Source: an uncultured bacterium (GTDB lineage Bacteria; Bacteroidota; Bacteroidia; Bacteroidales; Bacteroidaceae). From it: a stretch of DNA of 64,000 nucleotides. Below, piece by piece: positions 1-8,916 of the stretch. The position numbers and the translations under genes were made by a program. Positions within the stretch are counted from its first letter, which is position 1. Every line of letters begins with the position of its first letter. The stretch lies in the NCBI GenBank assembly GCA_905215555.1, contig CAJMQU010000004.1:62001-126000 (forward strand), given 5' to 3'. The notes beneath the pieces were generated by a model, which did no database searches, was not told where the DNA came from, and saw only the letters and a program-made list of their open reading frames with translations.

Positions 1-2
1 GC

Positions 3-1277
3 CAGTGGTGGGGGAACCTGGTACTTGATACCCCCGATCCGGTGTTGAACCGTATGTTCGCCTTTGCCAAACTGCGTGGTGCCGAAAGTATCTACCGCAC
101 CAAAGGCGGACTGATGCACGGTCCTGGCGGCGAGGCCTATTATGCCGCTGTCTGGGCCAACGACCAGGCGGAATATATCAATCCCTTTTTCCCTTTCCTG
201 GGATATGAAATAGGTAATCAATCTGCATTGAACTCTTTCCGTCACTTTGCCCGCTACATGAATCCGGAATACCGTCCTATTCCAAGTTCCATCATCTCCG
301 AAGGCGTTAGCTTTTGGCATGGCGCGAAGGATAGGGGAGACGGTGCCATGATAGCCTACGGTGCTGCCCGCTACGCCCTAGCTCGTGGCGACAAGGAAGA
401 GGCGCGTGAACTGTGGCCCCTCATCGAGTGGTGTCTGGAGTACTGCCACCGCAAACTCACCCCGGCAGGTGTAGTCGCTTCTAATTCGGATGAGCTGGAA
501 AACCGTTTCCCAGCAGGCGATGCGAACCTCTGCACCTCAACGCTTTATTATGATGCCCTGCGTTCTGCCGTCATGTTGGGACGTGAACTCGGTGTGCCCG
601 CCCGCCAATTGTCTGCCTATCAGCAGCAGGCCCGCAGCCTGGAGCAGGCGATAGAACAGCACTTTGGTTATGAGATAGAAGGTTTCCACAGTTACCGTTA
701 CTACGAAGGCAATGACATTCTGCGTTCTTGGATTTGCATGCCCCTCGTTACGGGTATCTACACCCGCGCCCAAGGTACCATCGATGCCCTCTTCTCGCCT
801 CGCCTCTGGACAGACGACGGACTGCTGACGCAAGCTGGCACTGAAACCTTTTGGGATCGCAGCACTCTTTATGCCCTGCGTGGCACCATTGCTGCCGGAG
901 AGGTGGAGAAAGGTATGAATTTCCTCAAGAAATATTCGCATCGCCGTTTGCTGGGCGATCATGTGCCTTATGCCATCGAAGCATGGCCCGAAGGTGACCA
1001 GCGGCATCTTTCCGCTGAAAGCGGGCTGTATTGTCGCATCTATACCGAAGGACTTTTCGGCATCCGCCCTACGGGTCTGCGCAGCTTCGAGATGACGCCC
1101 CGTTTGCCGCAGGAATGGGGATATATGAATCTGAACCGCGTGCGTGCTTTCAATTCTGAGTTTGATATCCGCGTGTCTCGTGCAGGGAAAAAACTGCATG
1201 TGGAAGTCCTGAAAGGAGGAAAGACCGTGCTGAAGAAGAATATAGCGGAAGGTGCGACGGTGAAAGTGAGCTTATAG
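3..1277 (+). CDS. Six-hairpin glycosidase-like protein, C-terminal part (5' end outside window)
   Basis: The reading frame is open from the left edge (first full codon at base 3), and the residues before the GTG at 42 (QWWGNLVLDTPDP) continue the protein, so that GTG is not a start. The visible 425 residues look like an (alpha/alpha)6 six-hairpin barrel: repeated Trp- and Tyr-rich helical pairs (GPGGEAYYAAVWANDQAEY, EGVSFWHGAKDRGDGAM), acidic residues in loops, and a C-terminal small beta domain. Such folds occur in GH78, GH95, GH127 and related families; I cannot choose one. The protein is probably exported and acts in the periplasm or on the surface. It is followed by a strong terminator at 1292, so it closes an upstream operon. 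Confidence is high for a real gene and moderate for the fold. Confidence 0.72.
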   Translation, partial: QWWGNLVLDTPDPVLNRMFAFAKLRGAESIYRTKGGLMHGPGGEAYYAAVWANDQAEYINPFFPFLGYEIGNQSALNSFRHFARYMNPEYRPIPSSIISEGVSFWHGAKDRGDGAMIAYGAARYALARGDKEEARELWPLIEWCLEYCHRKLTPAGVVASNSDELENRFPAGDANLCTSTLYYDALRSAVMLGRELGVPARQLSAYQQQARSLEQAIEQHFGYEIEGFHSYRYYEGNDILRSWICMPLVTGIYTRAQGTIDALFSPRLWTDDGLLTQAGTETFWDRSTLYALRGTIAAGEVEKGMNFLKKYSHRRLLGDHVPYAIEAWPEGDQRHLSAESGLYCRIYTEGLFGIRPTGLRSFEMTPRLPQEWGYMNLNRVRAFNSEFDIRVSRAGKKLHVEVLKGGKTVLKKNIAEGATVKVSL

Positions 1278-1291
1278 AAACCTCTCTCTAA

Positions 1292-1320
1292 CCCCTCCCC
1301 TGTAAGGGAGGGGCTTTTAT
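1292..1320 (+). terminator. Rho-independent terminator after the six-hairpin gene
   Basis: A perfect 8-bp stem, CCCCTCCC (1292-1299) and GGGAGGGG (1306-1313), with a 6-nt loop is followed by CTTTTATTTC. It lies 15 bp after the stop codon and separates the left operon from the HTCS gene. Confidence 0.85.
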
Positions 1321-1359
1321 TTCTTTATCAAATATGCTGCACTATTTCGCTTTTTTTCT

Positions 1360-1367
1360 TATTTTTG
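1360..1367 (+). promoter_or_regulatory. Bacteroides -7 element of HTCS regulator 1
   Basis: TATTTTTG matches the Bacteroides sigma-ABfr -7 consensus TAnnTTTG and lies 22 bp before the ATG at 1390. I do not see a good TTTG -33 box at the right distance, so the promoter is likely weak, as is common for HTCS genes. Confidence 0.5.
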
Positions 1368-1389
1368 TATAGATAAAATAGTCATACTG

Positions 1390-4300
1390 ATGAAATTGAA
1401 AGCCTTACTGATTCTTTTTGTCTGCTCTTTATCCGTTTTATGTGCATGGGCAGGACATTCTAAATACTCCTTTTATTATAGCCAAAAACTCAATGAAGGC
1501 ATTTCCCAACTTTCCGTCATAACCATCTGTCAGGATACTCGTGGATATCTTTGGTTGGGCACGCGCAACGGACTGAACCGCTACAACGGTAGCGCATATA
1601 CTGTCTTCCGCCATCATCCGGGCGATTCCCTCAGTCTGGCAGACAACGAAATCAATGACATTTGCGAAGACCGCGAAAACTACTTGTGGATTGCTACCAG
1701 TCGTGGACTGAGCCGTATGTGCCTCCGTACCGAGCGCATCCGCAACTATTTCGTTCCGGACGGGCTTCCCAGTACAGGCATTCTTGCACTTATGGTTGAC
1801 ACTTCCGGTAGAGTCTGGATTGGTACCCGTAGCGGTTTGTGCCGTTACCTCTCTGAGCAGGATCGCTTCGAAAGGGTAGACTTTACAGGGGGGGGCAATG
1901 ATTCGGTCACTGCCTTGATGGAAGATAAGTTGGGCAACTTCTGGATAGGGACTGTGGCGAACGGCGTTTATCAGTGCAACAAGCAAATGCAGATAATTAA
2001 CCATTACGACTGCCGGACAGGGTTGTCGGATAATAATATTTCTACTATTTATGAAGATTCTTACAATCGCATTTGGGTGGGCTGTCAACAAGGCGGCTTG
2101 AACCGGATTGATGTCCGGAACAATAAAACCACCTTATATACCTCCTCCAATAGTGGTCTGAAGAACAACTATGTCCGTTGTCTTGCCGAGTGGGAAGGCG
2201 AGATGCTGATTGGTACTTTTGACGGCATCTACGCTTACGAGCCGTTCACCGACCAGATAAATGAGGTTACCAGCTATGACGAACCCAGTCGTACCTTGGG
2301 GCATTTCTCTGTCTACTCCTTTTGTCTGGACCATACCGGTACCTTATGGATTGGTACGTATGCGGGAGGGGTCACCTGGTTAAGCTCTCTTACCGACCGC
2401 TTCATCCACCACACACCCGGCAAAGCACTGAATCTGCAAACAGGCATCTACGGTTCAGCCTGTGTAGACAAACAGAAATGTCTGTGGATAGCCACCGAAG
2501 GCTATGGTTTGCTGCAATATGATATTGTTACAGGTGAAGCGGAGTTTCATCTGATCGATAAGAAGAGCTATTCCGTTCATAACTCCAATGTCATCAAGGC
2601 TGTATATGCCGAAGATGATTGCATCTGGTGCGGTACGGCATTGGGTGAGGTCTATCGCTTCGACCTTGCGACCCGTCGTTTCTCATTGTTCTATAAATAT
2701 CCGGTGGAACTTGCGGTGTATGATATTGTGCGTGATACGGATGGTAACTTGTGGGTGGGCACTTCAAAAGGCGGCTACGCATTGACCTGTTTTACTCCTT
2801 CGGGCGAACGGAAGACGGAGTTCAGAGGATTGAACGGAGAAAAGCTCTATTTCTCTTCTGTCCGCTGCCTGTTGGAAGAAAGTCCCGGTGTACTGTTGGT
2901 AGGAATGCGTTCTGCGGGGCTGTATCGCTACAACACCCGTACGGGAGAACTGACAAACTTTAATGCATCTCATCCGGAGCAGGAACGGCGTATACCGAGT
3001 AATTATATATCTTCTATATTATTCCTTAGGTCCGGTGACGTATGGGTGTCTACTTATGGGGGCGGTATCTTCCAGCTGGACAAGCAGGGCGGCATACTCC
3101 GCTGGGTGACCGAAAAAGACGGATTGATGGGGGGAGATATCTGCAAATTGCTGGAAGGAGCGGACGGAAATCTCTGGATGAGTTCGTTGCAGGGCATTTC
3201 TTCTTATTCACCGTCGACCGGAGAAATCAGGAACTTCCCGTTTAATAACGGCATCCAGTTGCGTGAGTTCACTTATCGGGGTGGGGTGGCTATGCCCGAC
3301 GGTACGCTGTGCTTTACCGGCAACGATGGTTTCATCACTTTCTATACGCCGGATATGCCGATGAACCGTATCGTGCCTCCAGTGGTTTTGGAAGAATTGT
3401 TAGTGAATAATCATCCGGTGCAGGCAGACGATGCGACAGGCATACTGGATGGCCTGCTCAATGAGACGGCATCCATCAGCTTGAAGTATAACCAAAATAA
3501 CTTGTCGATAAGCTATAAAGCGTTGAACTTCATCAATTCGGAGATGAACCGGTATGCCTATAAACTGGAAGGCTATGATACTGATTGGAATTATGTAGGA
3601 GAACGTAGCGCGGCTTACTATACCAACTTGCGTTCGGGCACTTATCTCTTCCGGGTGAAAGCATGCAATAACGATGGCGTGTGGAACGAGGAAGGGAAGA
3701 CATTGGAGATTGTCATTGCTCCGCCTTTATGGGGCACCTGGTATGCTTTTCTGCTTTATTGTTTGCTGGTGATAGGATTGGTTTATGGAGTATTCCATTA
3801 TTTCAATACCCGTCGGCGTTTGAGGGAGAAACTGAGGATGGAGCAGAAAGAGAAACAGCAACAGGAGGAGTTTCATCAGGCGAAGATGCGTCTGTTTACC
3901 AACTTCTCCCACGAGTTGCGTACACCGCTCATGCTGATTATCACTCCCTTTGAAGAACTGATAAAGCGGCTTGATTTGGGCGTGGAGTTGCGGGACAAAC
4001 TGGGAATCATCTATAAGAATGCGCAACGACTTCTGTTGCTGGTCAATCAACTGATGGATTTGCAGAAGAATGAGAGCGGCACAATAGAATTGAAGGTCAC
4101 GGAGAACAATGTTTATGACTTTATCACAGAGATATATTGTGCTTTCAATCAGATAGCGCAGACCAATGAAATAACCTTTACGCTAGATTTTAAGGATAAG
4201 GAGTGTCGGGTATGGTATGATAAAGTATTGCTTGAGAAGGTGGTATTCAATTTGTTATCCAATGCTTTTAAATATACTCCTGCGGGAAAAGATATAAGTA

Positions 4301-5499
4301 TGTCTGTGCAGTGCATCCCTGCGGAAGAATTAGGGGAAGAATATCGCAAAGTAGTGGTCCCTTCTGCCATGTATATAATGTTGCAAGTGGTGGATGCCGG
4401 TTGTGGTATCCAGTTGCAGGAGCGTGAAAAGGTTTTCACGCCTTTCTACCGGGTGCCCGAAACGTCGGGAGTGAATGTTCCGGGCACCGGTATCGGTCTC
4501 AGTCTGGTGCATTCCATTGTGCAGTTGCATAAAGGCGCCATTCGCATCGAAGACCGTGAGGACGGACTGGAAGGTGCCCGGTTCGTTGTTCTGCTCCCCG
4601 TCTCACGTGAAGCCTTTACGGAGGAGGAAATAAATTCCATACCGATGGAAACGATTGGCGACACGGCATTTACACAACCAATGGAAAAGCCGCAAGCATC
4701 TGCCATCGGAGAAATCGGTTCTAAGAAACCCGTTATTCTTTTGGTGGAAGATGACAAGGATGTGCGGGATTACTTGCATAAGTCTTTGGAAGATGATTAC
4801 GAAATCATAGAAGCAGCCAATGGAATGAAAGGATATGACAAGGCGGTGCAGTGTTTCCCGGATTTGGTGTTGAGTGATATTATGATGCCTAAGCGAAACG
4901 GGCTCGAACTCTGCTCCATGATTAAGAACGATGTTCGTATCGGGCATATTCCGGTGATACTGATGACTGCCCGCTCCATGGTGGTACATATAAAAGAAGG
5001 TTTCCAGGCAGGAGCGGACGATTATGTAATCAAGCCCTTCAGTATGGATGTGCTTCGCATCCGTATTCAGAATCTGTTGCAGTCGAGGGAACAGTTGAAG
5101 AAACTGTATGGCAAGCGTTTCTCGCCTGAGGTAGTAGGAGTGAATGCCACTTCGGCAGATGAGCGCTTTTCTCAGAAGCTATATGAGATTATTGAGAAAA
5201 ACATCTCTAACCAGAACTTGGGTATAGAGATGCTTTGCGAACAGATCGGCATCAGTCGTGCCAATCTTTACCGTAAGATAAAAGCTATATCTGAGCTTTC
5301 GCCTACTGAATTGATACGTAACAAGCGGTTGGAAGTGGCGTTGCGTTATCTGAAGGAAACCAACATGAGTGTTTCGGAAGTGGCCACCCTGTTGGGATTC
5401 AACAGTCACTCTTACTTCTCCAATTCATTCAAGGCATTCTATGGATTTACTCCTACGGAATTTGTGCAGATGAACGGTACTAATAAAAAGAAGATATAA
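1390..5499 (+). CDS. Hybrid two-component system sensor/regulator (HTCS 1)
   Basis: A 1369-residue single-chain sensor and transcription factor. Order: signal peptide (about 1-22); two periplasmic seven-blade propellers made of Reg_prop repeats (WLGTRNGLNRYNG, LWIGTYAGGV and others, about 30-690); a Y_Y_Y domain (about 700-775); one membrane helix (about 782-802); HisKA with the phospho-acceptor His841 in NFSHELRTPL; HATPase_c; a receiver domain with Asp1163 in LSDIMMP; and an AraC-type HTH at about 1265-1365 (ISRANLYRKIKAISELSPTE). Length and order match canonical Bacteroides HTCS proteins, which bind an oligosaccharide in the periplasm and activate their PUL. The 418-bp control region and the redox operon lie directly downstream. 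It is a close paralogue of the HTCS at 22314. Ligand unknown. Confidence 0.96.
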   Translation: MKLKALLILFVCSLSVLCAWAGHSKYSFYYSQKLNEGISQLSVITICQDTRGYLWLGTRNGLNRYNGSAYTVFRHHPGDSLSLADNEINDICEDRENYLWIATSRGLSRMCLRTERIRNYFVPDGLPSTGILALMVDTSGRVWIGTRSGLCRYLSEQDRFERVDFTGGGNDSVTALMEDKLGNFWIGTVANGVYQCNKQMQIINHYDCRTGLSDNNISTIYEDSYNRIWVGCQQGGLNRIDVRNNKTTLYTSSNSGLKNNYVRCLAEWEGEMLIGTFDGIYAYEPFTDQINEVTSYDEPSRTLGHFSVYSFCLDHTGTLWIGTYAGGVTWLSSLTDRFIHHTPGKALNLQTGIYGSACVDKQKCLWIATEGYGLLQYDIVTGEAEFHLIDKKSYSVHNSNVIKAVYAEDDCIWCGTALGEVYRFDLATRRFSLFYKYPVELAVYDIVRDTDGNLWVGTSKGGYALTCFTPSGERKTEFRGLNGEKLYFSSVRCLLEESPGVLLVGMRSAGLYRYNTRTGELTNFNASHPEQERRIPSNYISSILFLRSGDVWVSTYGGGIFQLDKQGGILRWVTEKDGLMGGDICKLLEGADGNLWMSSLQGISSYSPSTGEIRNFPFNNGIQLREFTYRGGVAMPDGTLCFTGNDGFITFYTPDMPMNRIVPPVVLEELLVNNHPVQADDATGILDGLLNETASISLKYNQNNLSISYKALNFINSEMNRYAYKLEGYDTDWNYVGERSAAYYTNLRSGTYLFRVKACNNDGVWNEEGKTLEIVIAPPLWGTWYAFLLYCLLVIGLVYGVFHYFNTRRRLREKLRMEQKEKQQQEEFHQAKMRLFTNFSHELRTPLMLIITPFEELIKRLDLGVELRDKLGIIYKNAQRLLLLVNQLMDLQKNESGTIELKVTENNVYDFITEIYCAFNQIAQTNEITFTLDFKDKECRVWYDKVLLEKVVFNLLSNAFKYTPAGKDISMSVQCIPAEELGEEYRKVVVPSAMYIMLQVVDAGCGIQLQEREKVFTPFYRVPETSGVNVPGTGIGLSLVHSIVQLHKGAIRIEDREDGLEGARFVVLLPVSREAFTEEEINSIPMETIGDTAFTQPMEKPQASAIGEIGSKKPVILLVEDDKDVRDYLHKSLEDDYEIIEAANGMKGYDKAVQCFPDLVLSDIMMPKRNGLELCSMIKNDVRIGHIPVILMTARSMVVHIKEGFQAGADDYVIKPFSMDVLRIRIQNLLQSREQLKKLYGKRFSPEVVGVNATSADERFSQKLYEIIEKNISNQNLGIEMLCEQIGISRANLYRKIKAISELSPTELIRNKRLEVALRYLKETNMSVSEVATLLGFNSHSYFSNSFKAFYGFTPTEFVQMNGTNKKKI

Positions 5500-5599
5500 G
5501 GATAGAAGTTCTGTTATATATATTGTGTTATGTTGAGCTTTTAGAATTATTTTTAGTCGTTTTTGATTGATTGAACTTTAGTCTGTTAAATGTCTGTAG

Positions 5600-5629
5600 T
5601 CTCAGTGCACGACTAAGGCACTCTCAGTG
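5600..5629 (+). repeat. Direct repeat TCTCAGTG, 22 bp spacing
   Basis: TCTCAGTG occurs at 5600-5607 and again at 5622-5629, in the contexts AGTCTCAGTGCA and CACTCTCAGTGTA. A spacing of two helical turns is typical of AraC-family tandem operators. It lies in the 418-bp gene-free stretch between HTCS 1 and the redox operon, so it is a candidate regulator site. Confidence 0.4.
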
Positions 5630-5634
5630 TATGC

Positions 5635-5648
5635 TTGAGGTACCTCAA
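5635..5648. repeat. Perfect 14-bp palindrome
   Basis: TTGAGGTACCTCAA reads the same on both strands. It sits just after the TCTCAGTG repeat pair. Further on, a related near-palindrome, GTTTGAA (5691-5697) with TTCAAAAC (5704-5711), and a TTCAAAC at 5662 are also present. They could be dimer binding sites; no protein can be assigned. Confidence 0.35.
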
Positions 5649-5771
5649 TATAGGAGTCTGCTTCAAACCGTTTTTTCTGTTAATATATTTGTTTGAATAC
5701 CGGTTCAAAACTGTGTACCAAGAAACGTGTTTTGATTATTGAGCGGGTGTTCTGTGATATATTCTCTTTTT

Positions 5772-5849
5772 TGTCTCAAACCTTTTTCTCCGTTGTCTCA
5801 AAGCACATGCTTCCTTTATTTTGAGACATTATTATAACTCTATGAGACA
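5772..5849. promoter_or_regulatory. Four-box operator array (TGTCTCA / TGAGACA)
   Basis: TGTCTCA occurs at 5772-5778 and 5794-5800 (22 bp apart), and its reverse complement TGAGACA at 5822-5828 and 5843-5849 (21 bp apart). Each pair is spaced by two helical turns, and the two pairs face each other. The last box lies within the -45 position of the promoter at 5880. The layout suits an AraC-type regulator binding tandem half-sites, most simply the DNA-binding domain of one of the two HTCS proteins. What is seen is the spacing; the regulator is inferred. Confidence 0.6.
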
Positions 5850-5887
5850 CTATTTATAGCCTCCGGACGAGTGATGCCCTATCTTTG
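5835..5887 (+). promoter_or_regulatory. Promoter of the redox/kinase/aldolase operon with HTCS-like site
   Basis: The -7 element TATCTTTG (5880-5887) matches TAnnTTTG exactly, 31 bp before the ATG at 5918. The -33 box is poor (TTTA), which fits activator dependence. A weak copy of the PUL motif begins at 5835 (11 of 16 positions, including all of TGAGACA), exactly 45 bp before the -7 element, the same distance as in the promoters at 21038, 37015, 48611 and 53939. Confidence 0.55.
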
Positions 5888-5917
5888 TGATGTGAAAAAC
5901 AAGATAATTTAATCACT

Positions 5918-7711
5918 ATGAGATATAAAAGTCGCAGCATCACAGCAGTCATGATACCAGTATTGTTAACGGTATCTTTATTCGCATTCACTACTCAAAC
6001 TACAGAGCAGCCGGAAGGAACTCCATTGTTCATCACCGGCATCACTCCTTACAAATCCGGGATGATTGTATCTCAGAAAGGAGTCAGGAAAATATCCATC
6101 TATTCATCAGATTACAAAGAACGCTTGCAGGAATGGGAACTGGATGAGATTCCTACAGGAGTTGTCGCTGATGAAGACCGGATTTACGCAACGGTGGCAG
6201 GTGAACATAAGAATGGTGTTTATTTCCTCTCTGCTTCCGACCCTTCCAAGAAAGAGTTTATAGCTACGGCATCCGGTGCCTGTGCTCCGTTGGTGAACAA
6301 CGGCAACGGTAAATTATACGTTTGCAATCAGTTTGCCGGTACCGTCTCCGAATTGGATAAGAATGGGTCGGTTGTATTGAGGACCGTGAAGGTACTGCGT
6401 GAACCGAAATCGGTAGTCTTGGATAAGGAAGGCAAACATTTGTTCGTTACGAACTTCCTGCCGATGCAGCGGGCCGATGTAGACACAGTGGCGGCTTGCG
6501 TATCGGTGATCGATGTCGAAAATTTCAGTAAGATAAAAGATATACAGTTGGCGAACGGGAGCAATGCCTTGCGCGGAATGTCGCTTTCTCCTGATGGGCG
6601 TTATCTGTTGATTACCCATAATCTGGGACGTTTTCAGGTTCCCACCTCCCAACTGCAACAAGGGTGGATGAATACCAGCGCCATAAGCATTGTCAATTTA
6701 TCTACTCTGAACTTTGAGGGTGCAGTGCTGCTGGACGAACCGGAAAGGGGAGCTGCAGGCATCTGGGATGTGAAGTGTACGGATGATAAGATTGTAATCA
6801 GCCATTCCGGCACACATGAAGTCAGTGTGATAGATTATCCGGCATTCATCCGGAAGTTTGAGGCATATCCTCAGAAAGATGCTTTGGCGTATGACCTGCG
6901 TTTCTTGTATGGTCTTCGCAAGCGCGTGGCTCTGGAAGGAAACGGACCTCGTTGCATGATGCTGAAAGACGGTATGGCGGTAGTGCCCACTTATTTCTCG
7001 GATACACTGAATATAGTCGATTTGAATACAACCGATGTTCAGGCTGTTGCCATGGTGAAGAACCGTGTGGAGAGCCGGGTGCAACGGGGTGAGAAATACT
7101 TCAATGATGCGGCACATTGTTTTCAGAACTGGCAGTCGTGCAACGGATGTCATCCGGGAGACGCGCGTATGGATGCTATGAATTGGGATTTGATGAATGA
7201 TGGTATCGGTAATTCTAAGAATTGCAAGAGCCTGCTGTTTTCTCACGTCACACCACCGTGCATGATTTCCGGTATCCGTGCTTCTGCCGAGTTGGCGGTG
7301 CGTGCAGGCTATAAACTAATCCAGTTCACCGACTTGCCCGAAGAGTTTGCAGAATGTGTGGATGAATATCTGATTTCATTGAAACCTGTTCCCAGTCCCT
7401 ATTTGGTGAATGGTGGACTTTCCGAGAAAGCTAAACGAGGACGCAAGGTCTTTGAGAAGTTCAATTGTGATGAATGCCATTCAGGTCCTTACTATACGGA
7501 TATGCAATTACACCGTATCGGCGATGACATTGAGTTTGAGCAAGGGTGGGATACCCCTACATTGTGCGAGGTGTGGCGTACGGCTCCTTACTTGTTCGAC
7601 GGAAGAGCAACTACAATGGAAGAAGTATTCACGGTACACAAGCATGGTATTGAGAAAAAGATATCAGCTAAAGAAGCGGAAGAACTTGCGGAGTATGTGA
7701 ACTCATTATAA
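5918..7711 (+). CDS. Exported beta-propeller / di-haem cytochrome c peroxidase-like protein
   Basis: A 597-residue protein with an N-terminal signal sequence. Residues of about 40-370 resemble a YncE/YVTN-type propeller (SVVLDKEGKHLFVTNF, GMSLSPDGRYLLITHN). The C-terminal part (about 385-595) resembles the di-haem peroxidase/MauG family: two CxxCH haem motifs, Cys408-His412 (CNGCH) and Cys517-His521 (CDECH), and the family-typical end TPTLCEVWRTAPYLFDGRA. It should be a periplasmic or surface c-type cytochrome that needs the CcsBA protein at 18397 for haem attachment. Members of the family reduce peroxide or oxidise protein or small-molecule partners; the substrate here is unknown. First gene of the operon, 13 bp before the next. 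Confidence 0.85.
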   Translation: MRYKSRSITAVMIPVLLTVSLFAFTTQTTEQPEGTPLFITGITPYKSGMIVSQKGVRKISIYSSDYKERLQEWELDEIPTGVVADEDRIYATVAGEHKNGVYFLSASDPSKKEFIATASGACAPLVNNGNGKLYVCNQFAGTVSELDKNGSVVLRTVKVLREPKSVVLDKEGKHLFVTNFLPMQRADVDTVAACVSVIDVENFSKIKDIQLANGSNALRGMSLSPDGRYLLITHNLGRFQVPTSQLQQGWMNTSAISIVNLSTLNFEGAVLLDEPERGAAGIWDVKCTDDKIVISHSGTHEVSVIDYPAFIRKFEAYPQKDALAYDLRFLYGLRKRVALEGNGPRCMMLKDGMAVVPTYFSDTLNIVDLNTTDVQAVAMVKNRVESRVQRGEKYFNDAAHCFQNWQSCNGCHPGDARMDAMNWDLMNDGIGNSKNCKSLLFSHVTPPCMISGIRASAELAVRAGYKLIQFTDLPEEFAECVDEYLISLKPVPSPYLVNGGLSEKAKRGRKVFEKFNCDECHSGPYYTDMQLHRIGDDIEFEQGWDTPTLCEVWRTAPYLFDGRATTMEEVFTVHKHGIEKKISAKEAEELAEYVNSL

Positions 7712-7724
7712 TGAAGAAAAAAAC

Positions 7725-8882
7725 ATGATTACACACGAAAATATAGAAATCATTCATCGTTTCTTTCAAGTGGCTCAAGCCCCTTTCGAAGAGATGCTGA
7801 CGGACTTGCTGACAGACTACCAATCGGTTTATACCCCTGTGCGTATGGTGATATTTGGTGCACCGGTAGGTAATGAGGAGTACGTAATGCGTTTCGCCCG
7901 CATCAGGGAAGCGGTGAAAAAATTGTTTGGAGAAGACTGCCCTCTGGTAAGCTATGTGGCTCAACCTCCTCAGACAATGGGACTGGCAATGGAAGTGCAC
8001 GAGGTGTTGCTGACCGGACAGGATCGAATTGAATATCGGAGTCGGGAAGAAATGTCGTATATCACCATTGAAAGAGAAGGATGTAAACGTTTGTTTATGA
8101 GTGGAGTGACGGGAGATGTACTGCGTCAGACCATCCGCGAACAGTCTCACGAGGTTTTCTCAAAGATAGCTGGAGTATTGGAAACGGAAAATATGTCGGT
8201 TTCCTCCATTATACGCCAATGGAATTATATTGAGAGGATAACGGCTTATGAGGCAACCGGTCATCAGCACTATCAGGACTTCAATGATGCCCGATCTCTG
8301 TTCTACCATGGGGTGGAGTGGGCGACAGGTTATCCGGCAGCTACTGGTATCGGTACGCAGTGGGGAGGGATAATGATCGATTTAGATGCCTTGCTCTGCA
8401 AGGATGGAAGCATTCAGGTGTGTGGAGTGGATAATCCCTTGCAGGTTGCTGCCCACGCCTATTCGCAGAAAGTGTTGCTGGGCGAGGCAGATGAAGTACT
8501 GTTACAAAAGACGACTCCCAAGTTTGAACGTGCCAAGGCGGTGTGGAAAGAAGATCACGGTTTTGTCTATGTCTCCGGCACGGCAGCCATTCGTGGCGAG
8601 CAAAGTCTGGAAGGAGTCGGGATAGAAAAACAAACGTTGACAACACTTGAGAATATAGAATATTTGGTATCTCGTGAAAACCTCAACCGTTCCGGTATTC
8701 CTGCAACGGAAGATGCCACACTCATTACCTTCCGGGTTTACGTGAAACATTGGGAAGACATGGAAGCGGCGAAGCGGACAGTGACAGATCGGTATCCGAA
8801 CTTACCTGCCATTTATACTCTTACCGACGTGTGTCGTTCGGAACTACTGATAGAAATAGAGGGAATGGGGATTCTTTGTTAA
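7725..8882 (+). CDS. Chorismatase-like (FkbO/Hyg5-type) RidA-fold protein
   Basis: A 385-residue cytosolic protein with two YjgF/RidA-like halves. The C-terminal half carries GYPAATGIGTQWGG, FVYVSGTAAIRGEQS and a TLENIEYL segment, the layout I know from chorismatases of the FkbO/Hyg5 group, which split chorismate into pyruvate and a cyclohexadiene or hydroxybenzoate. I cannot confirm the catalytic residues, and other RidA-fold enzymes remain possible. A DAHP-synthase-like gene lies at 17646 in the same gene run, which makes a chorismate-related role plausible. It starts 13 bp after the cytochrome gene and is probably co-transcribed. Confidence 0.6.
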   Translation: MITHENIEIIHRFFQVAQAPFEEMLTDLLTDYQSVYTPVRMVIFGAPVGNEEYVMRFARIREAVKKLFGEDCPLVSYVAQPPQTMGLAMEVHEVLLTGQDRIEYRSREEMSYITIEREGCKRLFMSGVTGDVLRQTIREQSHEVFSKIAGVLETENMSVSSIIRQWNYIERITAYEATGHQHYQDFNDARSLFYHGVEWATGYPAATGIGTQWGGIMIDLDALLCKDGSIQVCGVDNPLQVAAHAYSQKVLLGEADEVLLQKTTPKFERAKAVWKEDHGFVYVSGTAAIRGEQSLEGVGIEKQTLTTLENIEYLVSRENLNRSGIPATEDATLITFRVYVKHWEDMEAAKRTVTDRYPNLPAIYTLTDVCRSELLIEIEGMGILC

Positions 8883-8916
8883 GGCTGATTATTAACCATT
8901 AATATAAAATGAATAT

